The notes beneath the pieces were generated by a model. That model searched no databases. It was not told the origin of the DNA and saw nothing but the letters and a program-made list of their open reading frames with translations. The translations under genes and the position numbers were made by a program. From NCBI GenBank assembly GCA_036674765.1, contig JARVKI010000065.1, positions 62,001-126,000 of the forward strand: a stretch of 64,000 bases of DNA, given 5' to 3'. Positions 23,226 through 34,510 of this stretch are shown one piece after another (the stretch's first letter is position 1; each line of letters begins with the position of its first letter). This DNA comes from Seiridium cupressi (Eukaryota > Ascomycota > Sordariomycetes > Amphisphaeriales > Sporocadaceae).

Positions 23226-24316
23226 AGGAGGTTATGGTAATTGCAGAGACAATTGTCCCTCTGGTTAGGACATTGTCCTAGGATGCTTTTCATGTCTATA
23301 TTGACTTCCTATGAACACCACCTTTTCACTATCTTCTGCAGATATTCCAGAAGTAATCATTCCTTCAAATTCATCCGCACTCTACACCTATAAGAAGTGG
23401 AGGGCTGTCTTGCATGCTTTCAGTGTGTCTCCTGTATTGTAAGGCCTACGTGATTATGAGCAGAGTTTACAGCGCTAGGCCTACATAAGTGGGACTGTAC
23501 AATGATGCGGACAGCCCAAACATGGGTCATAGTCTATATACAACAGCATTTGGAATCTCACTTTACTTGGACTAATCCTTGCTTGTAAAAATCAACTATA
23601 AGGATCAAGTATTCTGCCCTTACTAGTCCGAAGAAGAAGAGAAAGAAAAAATTACAGAGTTAGACATTACATACCTCTAAATTATTCATATATAGAGGAA
23701 CATATGCATCTGCAATGGGTCCCTTCATACCGCTAAGAGCTAATTGAGACTTTTCAAAACAGGCCATTGCCGAACCGACTTGGAAATGCGTGAATTGTGA
23801 TACATGGTCAAGTAGGGATTCGTAACCTTTATAATGCATTCGTACGCTCATTTTCGATTCTTCGGTCTCAAATTTTCGAATCTTCAGTCTCAAAGGCAGG
23901 AGATCCGGTAACCTTTACTTGTGGTGACGTTGCACGTAGATATTTTGTTGAAGAAAACGCGGCAACATAAGGCAGTGACATGACCTCCAAATCAATTGGC
24001 AGTCATGCAAGCCATACGAACGGTCAACGTCATCAAGATCCATATTTCGCTTAATGGCAAGAAAACAGTTTATTGAAGCCTGGACTAGGCAGCTACGATT
24101 TGTTCATGGCTTCATAGATGATTGGTGGGATTCCACTTGCGATTTTGGTAGACGCTACTGTGCCGCGCAACATGAAGCCACCCCGCATTGTATGGGTTGT
24201 GTGTATTTACGTTCTCTCTAGCTCACTTTGAATCATGGTAAGCTGAGGGTAAATCTTATAAATGAGAAGATGTAAACGGTATCACCGTCCTCAGGTAATT
24301 ATCATGAATTTCAACC
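23226..24316. other. Intergenic between acyltransferase and MFS genes
   Basis: AT-rich. A minus-strand frame at about 23660-23890 starts at ATG, has coding-like composition (HYKGYESLLDHVSQFTHF) and ends at a possible GTATGT donor, but no second exon was found. It could be a remnant. The MFS promoter must lie near 24200. Confidence 0.4.
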
Positions 24317-26017
24317 ATGACTGAGAACAACACAGATCCGATCGAGCCACAGTCCACGGTGGAGACGCAGCTACCGTCTGACAATGTAGGACATCCCCAC
24401 GAACAACTCCAGGTGGAGCATGAAGATGATGACGGCCTTGACTATCCTACCGGCATCAAATTATGGTCAGCAATGGCGTCGATCTTTATAGTCAGCACCC
24501 TGCATGGCCTGGACCTGACCATCGTCGCAGCCGCTGTGCCGAGTGTCACCAATGAGTTCAAGGCAATCGAAGATATCGGCTGGTACTCATCTGCATATTC
24601 GGTCATGGGGGCAAGCTTTGGCTTCTTCTTTGGGAAGTTATACGGCCAAGTATCGGTTAAATGGCTGTTCTTGATCTCAGTCGCCACGTTCGAGCTCGGA
24701 TCTCTGCTCTGTACAGTGGCCCCGACATCGTGGTTCTTCATCTTGGGGAGGGCCATCGCTGGCATTGGCGCAGCCGGCGTTCAGCAAGGCTCACTCATGA
24801 TCCTGAATCAGTGCTTCCCCAAACATAAGAGACCGTTATGGACTACGCTTTTGGGAGCCGCTCAATTGGTTGGCATCGTCAGTTCGCCGATCGTCGGCGG
24901 TGTGCTTATTGACCGCATCAATTGGCGGGGATGTTTTGGTATCAATCTCCCTCTGGGTGTGGCAGCGTTCGTTTTCATCTTCTTTGGTTTCCGGGAGATC
25001 GCGACAAGAGGGGAATCAAATCGTTCATGGAAGGAAAAAGTCAAAGGGTTTGACTTGTTGGGGACGGTGTTCATGATCCCGTCCATGACGTGTCTCTTCC
25101 TTGCGCTGCAGTGGGGAGGCATCAGGTTCGGTTGGAGCGATGCTCGTATCATCATCCTGATTGTTGTTTTCAGTGCGCTTTTGGCGGCTTTCGGGTGGCG
25201 TCAACATCAGCTGAAGGAGGCTGCCACACTGCCGTTGCGAATTTTGAAGATGCGTTCGGTACTTGCTGGCACCTGGTATACTTCATGTGTCAACAGTACC
25301 CTCGCCGTGACGGAGTATTATATTACCATCTACTTTCAGGGGGTGAAAGGGTATACAGCAACGCAGTCTGGTTTGTTAATGTTGCCCATGTTGATCGGAC
25401 TGTGCGTAGGGAGTGTCAGTGGTGGCTTTGGAATTACCCGAGTTGGATATTATAATCGTGAGTACTGTTTCCCAATTCGCTGTATTGGATTTGTCTTTCT
25501 TCTTAAACTAACAGAGCTAGCATTCATGATCGCCACATCGGTACTAGCTCCCATTGCGTCAGGGCTCCTGACGACTATCGGCCTAGATGATGAGCCTGTA
25601 AAGGCTGCTTGCCTGCTTGGTTTCCTCGGAGTCGCTACCGGCGTTGGCCTACAGACTCCGATCATCTCTCTCCAGACCATTATGAAAACCGACGATCTAG
25701 CTATAGGCTTTGCGTCACTTTATTTTGGTGCGACTATGGGAAACGCCCTTTGGATTGTCGTCTCAGCTGCCCTATTCCAGAATCGTCTTATAGAGGAAGT
25801 CGCTAATCTCAGCCCTTCTACCAACTCCACGTTACTTGAGGGCGCTGGGCTTTCACAGATACGTGAACTCGTGGGAGGCGATCGATTGAGGGATGTCCTT
25901 CTAGGGTATGACCAGGCCGTGACCCAGACGCTATATCTGCCACTCGGCTTGTGCGTGGCAACCATTGTAGGTTCCGCATTCACGGAATGGCAATCTGTGA
26001 AGAAGAAGCAGTCTTGA
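24317..26017 (+). CDS. MFS drug/toxin exporter (DHA2, Tri12-like)
   Basis: The open frame of 566 codons includes a 57-nt in-frame intron (25458-25514, GTGAGT..CTAACAG); splicing joins RVGYYN to QLAFMIATSVLAP and gives 547 residues. A hydrophilic acidic N-terminus precedes about 14 hydrophobic segments. Motifs include SIFIVSTLHGLDLTIVAAAVP in helix 1, GKLYGQVSVKW (motif A-like), and FILGRAIAGIGAAGVQQG (the Gly-rich antiporter motif) followed by SSPIVGGVLIDRINWRGCFG. This fits the 14-helix DHA2 family that exports toxins and drugs by proton antiport at the plasma membrane. The substrate is unknown. Its position 1.1 kb after the acyltransferase suggests a shared metabolite. Confidence 0.9.
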   Translation: MTENNTDPIEPQSTVETQLPSDNVGHPHEQLQVEHEDDDGLDYPTGIKLWSAMASIFIVSTLHGLDLTIVAAAVPSVTNEFKAIEDIGWYSSAYSVMGASFGFFFGKLYGQVSVKWLFLISVATFELGSLLCTVAPTSWFFILGRAIAGIGAAGVQQGSLMILNQCFPKHKRPLWTTLLGAAQLVGIVSSPIVGGVLIDRINWRGCFGINLPLGVAAFVFIFFGFREIATRGESNRSWKEKVKGFDLLGTVFMIPSMTCLFLALQWGGIRFGWSDARIIILIVVFSALLAAFGWRQHQLKEAATLPLRILKMRSVLAGTWYTSCVNSTLAVTEYYITIYFQGVKGYTATQSGLLMLPMLIGLCVGSVSGGFGITRVGYYNREYCFPIRCIGFVFLLKLTELAFMIATSVLAPIASGLLTTIGLDDEPVKAACLLGFLGVATGVGLQTPIISLQTIMKTDDLAIGFASLYFGATMGNALWIVVSAALFQNRLIEEVANLSPSTNSTLLEGAGLSQIRELVGGDRLRDVLLGYDQAVTQTLYLPLGLCVATIVGSAFTEWQSVKKKQS

Positions 26018-27618
26018 GAGAAATCAGAGCATCAGTACGTTACATTTCTCTACTACACTACAAGCACAATGTAGATCTCAGGGAATCGCAGTAGAACTCT
26101 GTACAGTAGCTGAAGACCTTAGCAAATAAATTGCCAACTTTATGTCGCCACACTGCTCCCCGGCTGCTTTACAGGATTCAATGGAGAGTGTACCCAACCT
26201 CCAGGCTTAGTTAGCCTGTGTTGCGTCTGCAATGCTGACGACTCAACCTTCCTTAGGTTCTACCAGTTTCTGCCGGTTTTGGGAACTGTTTGGGATATCA
26301 AAAGTCTGTGTGGTTGTAAATCAATAATTGATGAGTTTTGACGTTTTCACGTGGCGAGCTTCCAAAGACAGTCAACGATATCTTAGCTGTACGCATGGAT
26401 ATGCAATTGGTTGTCTCAAGATCTATAAATGCTCGTGGTTGAATCTTGCGCTTACATTTGGGTGCCCTACACTTACTGGTTCAGAGAGGATTTGCCGGAT
26501 AAGGTTCTTTCTTGTTTTACCATGCTCTTGCTTTTGTGTTGAACTTGGCAGGAATGTCGGCGCTTCTTTTGAAGGAGCATAAGAGTGGAACGTAGTTGGC
26601 GAAGTCTAGAATGTGTCCTAGGCTGTACTGACGCTGACCGTACAGTTGTGCGACCACTAATGTAAGTTAACGAGTGGAGCACACGAACTGTCAGGATGTT
26701 GAGAACTAAACTTTTCCTAATAGTAATACTCTTCACATGGTATATTGCGATTGCCGTAGATGTCAAAATCCTCAGGTGAGCCAAAGGCCACAATGTAAGA
26801 ACGGCCGTGAGGGTAACAGACCGCCGGTGAACCGAGTGGGTCTAGAAGTTCATGATGTGGAACTTTCAGCGTGCTGCAACCTCGACTGTCTAGGAGCTTG
26901 AGGTGTGCGAGAAAATTCATATCATAAGTACATTCGCGATGACAGGGAGAGATGCGCAACTAACAAGATCATGTTGCAGGATACTCTTCGCTATATGCCA
27001 ACAGCGACATAGGTATCCAGCGTCGTCGTGGCCTTTGCGATGCTGCCAATCTTGACTCAGGCCGTTGCAGCGGGGCTGGCTGCGCCTCCGGTGCTGGTGG
27101 ATTGTAATCGTACATCTAGTTACTTACTGCCAGCATTCTACACTTGCGGGAACATGATGCAATCCTGGAAACATCAACATAGCCCTCCTGATAGCGGTCT
27201 CGGAGCTGCCCGCCCTACAATGTATCTTCAAAGGATCTGGATGGATAACTGCACCCGCCAGCCCGCAATGACTCCCTCAACGCCGCGTGAGTCAATGCCG
27301 GACCTCAAGCGCCATATCACTCAGTTGCCAGACAAAAGATCAGACCTCATGTATGTAACAGTAAGTCGCTTTTTCTCTTTTCTTTTCTTTTCCTCTGCCA
27401 GTCTTGGTACGGAGTTCTCTATCTTTACACGCATCTTGCAGAACGTTCGCTGCGAATACTGATCGACTAGAGGTAGATGGAATCCCACCAGGAAATCACC
27501 AATTAAGACGCATCGCTATACTTCGTCAGAACACATTACAATCATCATAATTGACTAACCTCTACACGAGTCAAACCGCGGAGACCAATAGCCTAATCCG
27601 AGCCTCGACGACCCAAGG
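26018..27618. other. Intergenic stretch, no gene seen
   Basis: 1.6 kb without a supported gene. A frame at 27028-27462 begins MAFAMLPILTQAVAAGLAAPP, signal-like, but shows no domain and becomes compositionally random. A pyrimidine tract at about 27373-27398 may belong to the promoter or an upstream leader intron of the next gene. Confidence 0.45.
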
Positions 27619-30600
27619 ATGGCAGAAACTCAGCATCAGCAGATCTATGATCTGCTTATCGTTACCGATGCGACAGCGTCCATGGGAGGATATCTCAGAG
27701 CGCTGAACGAATCACTGCCAAGAATCATCTCCGTCTCTGCATTGACGGATGCATTTGCCCGCATCGGGGTTCTCGCTTACCGCGACCACTGCGGAGGCGA
27801 ATTGATTCAATGGTCTCGATGGTGTGGTCGGGACGGTGAAGTTGACCGAGACGAACTCCTGAGCTTCACGCAACGACTTCGTCCCAATAATGGTGGTGAC
27901 TGGCCAGAAGCGACGAAGACAGGCCTGGCGAAGGCCTATTCTGTCATGCGAGCCGAGGCAAAGACTCTGATTCTGCTGTATGCGGATGCACCACCCCACA
28001 TGGTTGGGGACAAAGGGGAAAACCACCAGCAAGAGACCAGGTGTCTGACGCAAGACACCCTCGGCATGGGTTCTTCCAGCAGTCAGTTCGCCGACTGGGT
28101 ATCTGCCGCCCGCACACTGCAAGGTCAGGACGGTGAGCTGCAGGAAAAGAAGTAAGCCCAGGTTTTCCCCATCGTTGAAAGCCACTTGGTTGATACGACG
28201 AGTCCGTACATGTACATGGCCCATCAAACGAAGGGTATTTGCTTCCAAATCCGGGATGCCACTTCTAGTCTCATATCGGAATTGTCCATGTCCTTGCTGC
28301 TTGCTTGGATGGGAGTCAGCAAAGCTGGTGGCTCCAGACCACTACATTCAGAGCATCTAACCTACCTTAATGTTGACAGTATTGACGCTCTGGAGGGGGA
28401 AGAGGATTCCCAAGCGGAGATTTATTTCCTGCAGTTCGATGATAAGAAAAAGGAAGACATTCTCAGGGCCAACATTGAATCTCACACTCTGGCGGACGAG
28501 AACGATCTGCGCGCCGTACTTACTCCAAGAGACGTCCCAATCCTCGATTTTGCGAAGCGCTATGCCAGCGATGAGAGCTACCGAACGATAGTTGTGGACA
28601 ACTTGAGAAAAATTATCCGCGAAGACGTTTCTTCCATTGCTCTCAATCCAGTCTTCGGCAGCCTGTGGCGTGCTGTCTGCAACGATCGCAAGAATCCAGC
28701 GCGAGATGAGCTCATCCAGGAGTTTGGATCAAGCACTGAGAAGATCACCCGACCTGAAGAAAAGGCGAAGATGAAGGCATGGCTCGAAGAATCCTACAAC
28801 TACGCTGAAGAAATCGTTGCCCTCATCGAGGACGTGCCCGAATCCGACAGATATCCATGCGTTTTCTTGGACCCAGCGCAAAGTTGGACAATGACAAGCG
28901 ACGACCAGTATGATAGCAACGAAGAGCTGCCAGGAGTGCCGAAATTCACGCGAGACGAGCTGCTGGAAATTGGTAGATCGTGCGATTATAGGATACTACG
29001 ACGTCTCGGGTTGTTGCTGGTGAGATTCACTTACGTCAATGACCGCGAATCCATGCCCGCACATGTAGCTTCAATGAGTGAAGAAGCAATTCCGAAGATA
29101 CCTCTTGCCCTGGTCGGATCACAGTACAATCAAGTATTCTGGAAGATACTTCTTCACATTGTACTCCCGGGGACAAAGTTCGCTGCTCGCCCAGCCGCGC
29201 TTCTTGCTGCACTCAGCATTCGAATGGGAATAAAGCCGCTAATGGATGCGGCTGACTTTGAAATGGCCGCCTGGAAGAACAATTGGAACAACCTCGAAAT
29301 CCCCGAGACTTGGAACGCGAACTGCCTGACCTTGATACTGGACGCTGATAAAGATTTTGAAGCCAGGCGTCATGCCGGAAGTATCTCTGCAGATTTGCCG
29401 GAAAACTGCGCGTTCCTTACTCAAGAAGGCCGACGACTATTCGAGACTCTCGTGGACTACGGCATGCTCAAGGCCAATATCAACACCACCCTGACAGCAA
29501 AGGTTGGGTGGAGACCAGAGAAGTCCAAAGTCCCAATTGGCCCAATCTCGGTTTGCACCGCCTGCCAATTCCCACGATCAGTAACGATGATGGCCCCTCA
29601 CGACATTTGTGGCATGTGCATATGCCCGGAGTCCCTCTTCACCCATGGCCGTTCCAAAGCTGATACCATCGCTTTGAATGTTGCTCAAAATGATTCCGAG
29701 TCGGTTGATGCCACCTGGGTGGAATGCAGTGTCTCTGCATGCCGTGCGCAGTACATTTTGTATGATGTTGACAGCTTGAGAGTCCGTCCCAAGTGCCACT
29801 ACTGTCGGCAAGAAAGCAACGTCACTGCTCCCTGGGTAGAGTGCAACAAATGCTTGAATCGTATGATCTGGCCGGAGGAGTATCGTCCGGATGATCGTGA
29901 CGTGTCCAAGGATTTCCAGTGCTCAGCGTGTAGCAGTGGCCGCGCTACCATCGTCGATGCAGAGACAACGCCCAAGGACTTGCGCCAGGAGAACGGCGAT
30001 GAATGGCTGCTGAGGAACGAAAGCAAGATCCAAAAGCCACTGGACGATATGTCCCTGTTCAAGACTATCTCGGCAGCCGGCATTGACGGCTTTGTTGCCA
30101 AGGTAGAGGTTCTTCCTAATTCGGATACGGAGCTGAGAACTCGTGGGAAGCTAATCCACAACGCGGCTGAGATCAAGGAGGCACTCAGCAGATGGATCAA
30201 ATCCCGCCGTACCGAGGCTGGCACATGCAGTCTTTGCTTCTCTAATTCCAAGAAACGCGATCTTCGATCTGCTTGCGGGCGTTCTGGCTGTGGGCAGAAG
30301 ATTTGCCAGGGCTGTCAGAGCTCTTGGTATGGCATGAACGGTCGCGGCCGACTGATCAATGTTGCGGCTCTTTGCTGTCCCTTCTGCCGGCGCACACCTG
30401 CCCCGGGGGCCCTCCCTAGAAGCAATATTGTATTTGCAGGAAATCTCCGCGACGCCGTCGAGGAATCCGGGTCCTGGATCTATGGTTTGTGCAACAGTTG
30501 CGGGTTCGCCAAACGTTTCATGGAGCGCGTCTGTGCACAAGGAGCACCGGCCGAGGTCAGCAATTGGGACTGCGAGTCATGTGAGGAAGCAAAGGCAGCA

Positions 30601-30825
30601 TCGATTCCCGGTGCCGAACGGCGTATGAATATTCGCCCATGCCCGAGTTGTGATGTTGCCACTGAGAAGCTCAGTGGATGCGATCATATTGAGTGCGATT
30701 GCGGAACCCATTGGTGCTTCTTCTGTGGTAAGGAATCAGAGCCTGATCAAATTTATGGACATATGGAAAAGGAACATGGCGGTCTCTATGGCGTACCTGG
30801 TGTCGAAGATGAGGACGATTGGTAA
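27619..30825 (+). CDS. vWA domain plus RING/IBR/RING2 (RBR-type) protein, with an internal TAA
   Basis: One reading frame of 1069 codons is broken only by TAA at 28153-28155. Residues 9-175 form a von Willebrand A domain with the MIDAS start DATASMGG and a helper loop AYRDHCGG. A long helical middle part follows. Near residue 640 several zinc pairs appear (CTACQFPRS, DICGMCIC, CHYCRQES, CNKCLNRM, CSACSSG). The C-terminus has a RING1-like block (CSLCFSNSKKR, CGQKICQGC, CCPFCRR), an IBR-like block (CNSCGFAKR, CESCEEAK) and a RING2-like block (CPSCDVATEKLSGCDHIEC then CGTHWCFFCG) whose GC-x-H Cys matches the thioester Cys of RBR E3 ligases. A ubiquitin-ligase role is inferred. The stop is a recent CAA-to-TAA mutation, or lies in an unproven 63-nt intron (28099-28161, GTATCT..CCCAG). 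Confidence 0.8.
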
Positions 30826-31645
30826 GGGTAAACATTATGCCGTTTGCATGGTAGGAAGGTTACTGAAACAGTGCATGACCGATTAGCGTCTTAATAATTG
30901 CTTCATATTCAGATGTCGACGATGGCACAGCTGGATCTTGCTGCCGCTTAATGATTACCTTGATTTTGTAGCTCTATCTCTGCTCATCAGGAGGAGTCGA
31001 ACTCTGCTAATAATATTACTGAAACTTGAGGACATTAATGCAAAGACTGCCTTGACGTATGAAATCGTTCCGCATGTACATCTAGTTTGCACCAGAAAGC
31101 ACCTAGAAAAATTGCCTTTCGGCATTTAGTCTAGCGAGCGAAATACGAGCTCCGATCGTTTGTTGGCCAGAGCCTAGATAAATTGTTTTTGTGTTACATT
31201 AAGCCATTTTTTAAGACATTCTTGCCGTAATTTTGCGTCTCCCTGTCATGAGTCTAGCTGCAGCGGCCCATCCTCTGTCTCGTGGGTCCTTTTGCGAGGA
31301 AGCTTATGGCCACGAATAGCAGCACCAGCACGAGACTTGGAGTTTGTCCTCGACCCTGGACTTTCCCCTTGTCAGGGTTATAGCATCTATTTCTTTCTCA
31401 TCCGTCAGTTAATATGTGTTAAAATTACTTCGCAAACCGTCTACTCCCATTCCAGTGGTAGCCTATCATGGAGATAATTACCACTAGGCTAGCCGTAAAG
31501 AAGAAACAAAGGTCCGGGCAAGGCCATCTGCATCTGCAGCCCATGCTACGAGGACAGTATGATTGCACAGGCCGAAGACTGAAATCAATTCAACGCAATG
31601 ACCGGAAACGATGATGAATTTGTGCGATGGACCGCCATGCTTTCT
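30826..31645. other. Intergenic between convergent genes
   Basis: AT-rich 3' region shared by the vWA/RBR gene (+) and the uncharacterised gene on the minus strand. No frame of interest. Confidence 0.45.
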
Positions 31646-32899
31646 TTAGAATATGAAAAAGTCTGGCACTGGAATGAAAATCCAGCCGCCTCCCGACCCT
31701 CCACCAGCATCTTCCCCAAGAATTTCATCGGCCTTCTTCCATTCTGGACGGCAGTAACCTGTGACAATTAAATATTAGCAAACTATTTGTATTCTCAGAA
31801 TTGAATGAATAGTCTAGGCTTGCCGATTTGCACGGCCGGAGAATTATGTGAAGGAACAACCAAAGTCATAGCCAAGAAGATTAAGAAAACTTCAAGAAAT
31901 AGCTCAAAACATAATTGAAGAACCAACCAAAGAAAATGATGGTATGCTCTACGGGTCACGTACCAAGCTGGTAAGCAACAGCTGCAGTCAGCCAAGACAT
32001 AGAAGACACCATATCAATTCCATTGAACCGCCTTCCAAGTGCATGGCCAGCATCCCCAAGCTCGGCGCAAACACTGGTGGTGTGGTCATAGCTGACATCC
32101 ATCTGGCGGAGCGGCCACCATGGGCTGGCACCTTCAGTAGTAAACGATGATATCGGTCCCTCGATGTTGACTGCCAAGCCGAGGCTGGCTATGTCTTCAT
32201 CGTCGACATGGATAAACACGTCTGCGATGCGCTTCCACGTCTCTCGCGTTTTCCTGCTGTTCCCCCGAGGCGATGCAGGACTTGAAACCCATAGTCCTTC
32301 GCCCTGCAGCAATTTCGGCTTTGGAACCCGGGAAATTTCAACTGCAGTACACTCATGACCGCCAGACTCATCATTTTCTCGACCTGGGCTTCGGTGGCTT
32401 GGGAGAGCCGCCCATGGCGTACGTCTATGGCTGCCCATATAACTACGTGGCCCGGTCCGAGGTATGTGGTCATGGGCTTGTGGAGAGGATGTGTTTGGTG
32501 GCTTGCCTCGCATTCGAAGCCTGCTAGCTGGGGCTTCGCAGGCTTGCCATGCTCGCCAGCATCGGACTCACTCCGCCATGAAGTGATATTGAGTTTTGGA
32601 AACGATGACCAGTGAGCGCTGGCTGCTTCTGGGACCAGGTCTGGCGTGCTGCCCCAAGTTTGTAATAGGCCTTGCCAGGGTGACGACGGACGGAGTTTGG
32701 TCCTAGTGCCGTGCAAATAACTCGGCGCCGGCTCGTAAGCTAGAAACACTGGAGGGGCTGGTGCAGTAGACGATGGATTCTTTGTACGTTGATTGATGAT
32801 TGCATGCCGTAATGTCTGCTGCCAGGAGGTGACTCGCGACAGATTGCAGAAGTCTGGTTTATACGGGAGGATGAACGTCGTCAGTGGACGGGGTGCCAT
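31646..32899 (-). CDS. Uncharacterised three-exon protein
   Basis: Reconstructed exons 32899-32351, 32303-31964 and 31758-31646 total 1002 nt (333 residues). The 205-nt second intron is well supported (GTACGT donor; GCTAATATTT branch and TTGTCACAG acceptor). It joins SWLTAAVAYQLG to YCRPEWKKADEILGED and a Gly-rich, hydrophobic end (GWIFIPVPDFFIF). The first intron is short: donor GTACTG at 32350 or GTCATG at 32359, acceptor GCTGCAG. The start ATG sits in a TCAAATGGC context. Exon 2 has a regular, coding-like sequence (RETWKRIADVFIHVDDEDI, GDAGHALGRRFNGIDMVSS). No known domain is recognised. The first 150 residues are Pro/Ser/His-rich and may be disordered. Function unknown. Confidence 0.6.
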
Positions 32900-34510
32900 T
32901 TGAACTACATTTATGTAAGTTGGGTGGGCCGCTATAGTAGGTGGAGCTGATAGCTTGCGTGTATATTGGCGGGACACTCACAGGTTCCGCGGCTGGTCGA
33001 GTATGACACTTTATGTATATGACTGACCGTTCATGTCAAAAGTGTGCAATCGCAGTTTCTTTGCGACAGCGCGTCTGTTTGTTCGTAAACAACGGTTTCA
33101 CAGCCCTGGGACCACCGCCCTGGGAGCTGGCCAAGAGTGGGGTGTGAAGTTCAGACACAAAAAAGCAATTCATTTGGCCATAATTGTCACGGTCATGTGA
33201 CCGGTCTGCCCACGGATCATCTGTTATGTGCTTACTGGTAGATAAGCCACATTCTAGAAGTATGTACATTAAGGAGGATCGCCTCCTCAGCGCAATAACG
33301 TAATATCATAGCACCCTTACACTGATACATGAAAGACATCCATCTCAGACGTGGTCCATAGTAAAAACATACTCTTCAAGTCCAGTTAACGCCAATCGAT
33401 AGCTCGAATATCCATATGTTTTCAAGCTCTTCGCGTTTGAGGCGTTGGACGAACGCTGGTTCGAGTATACGACAGTTAGACTACATACGCTCAGCTGGTG
33501 AATGATGCCTGACAAATTCGCATATATCGCTTCACAACCCAAAGTTCAAAGTCAAGACGAACAGTGAAATAGAAGAGCCATGATGCGCCGTAGAGTCGTT
33601 GATAGGTATGGCTAGGGGGAGTAGCCCCGAAGGGACTACCATGGTGACACAACGGAAAGGCATTTATGGCCATTTGAGCCACCAAAAGTGATTTTAATTC
33701 TGTACCTTACTTTTACTCCTCATATTGAATACCAAATCGTATCAAGCTAAGGCTGTGCTGCGCGTTAGCCGGATTTGACACATGAAGCTTGCATTCTTAA
33801 GTCTCAAAGGAGAGGGGATCAAAACAGAAGTCACTGACAGGAATGGAAAGTGTTATCGACCAATGATGGACTTCTCCGTGAACCTGACGGGCCAGCCTAG
33901 TACCTAGAATTGGATGATATTGAAATAACACGTCTGGATGATCTGTAGTCCTTCATTGACGGTCAATACACAGTTAAGAATATTCATAAGGTTAGAGCAG
34001 CAAGTGGTGCAAAGGGGCAGGTTGAAGAACCGGGCTATTACGGTGAGGAGCTTGGTCTCAGATCTACAAGATTCAAGTTTTTGTTGTATATTAATATCAT
34101 GTTTTGTGATAGAATGAGAAGAATATTTCTGCATTAGTTCACAATGTTCTATAGGCCATCCTTATCTGTAGCCAGTGCAAAGAGGTAACATCTTCGGTGT
34201 GGGACTTTTTTTTTTTCTTTTTGTCAAAAATAGAGATAGCCACGCGTGAGGAGCTAGTCTAAATACTTTGGCGTTCCGGTTCCTCGGATTCAGATCAAAA
34301 TTTCCCAGAAAGGAAATGAAGCTTCGAGCCGCAGCTGCCAAACCTCGAGCCCGCCGACAAACATCACGCCGTTTGGAGCTCTGACTTTTTAAAAGAGTTC
34401 ACATACTCGTTCCACGTGGCACACTTGCCAATTATTGTACTACCGACTCGAACCTGCAGTCTGGCATACTACTTGAGGTGGTCGCGCCGTGTTACGACTC
34501 TTTCGTTGGT
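32900..34510. other. Intergenic stretch, no gene seen
   Basis: 1.6 kb between divergently transcribed uncharacterised genes. Short minus-strand frames (33345-33685, 33904-34134) have no domain. A T-rich run lies near 34205-34225. Both promoters must be within it. Confidence 0.45.

Noticed and set aside
27712..28248. 178-codon minus-strand frame
   Set aside because: Antisense shadow of the vWA domain, which has clear motifs on the + strand.
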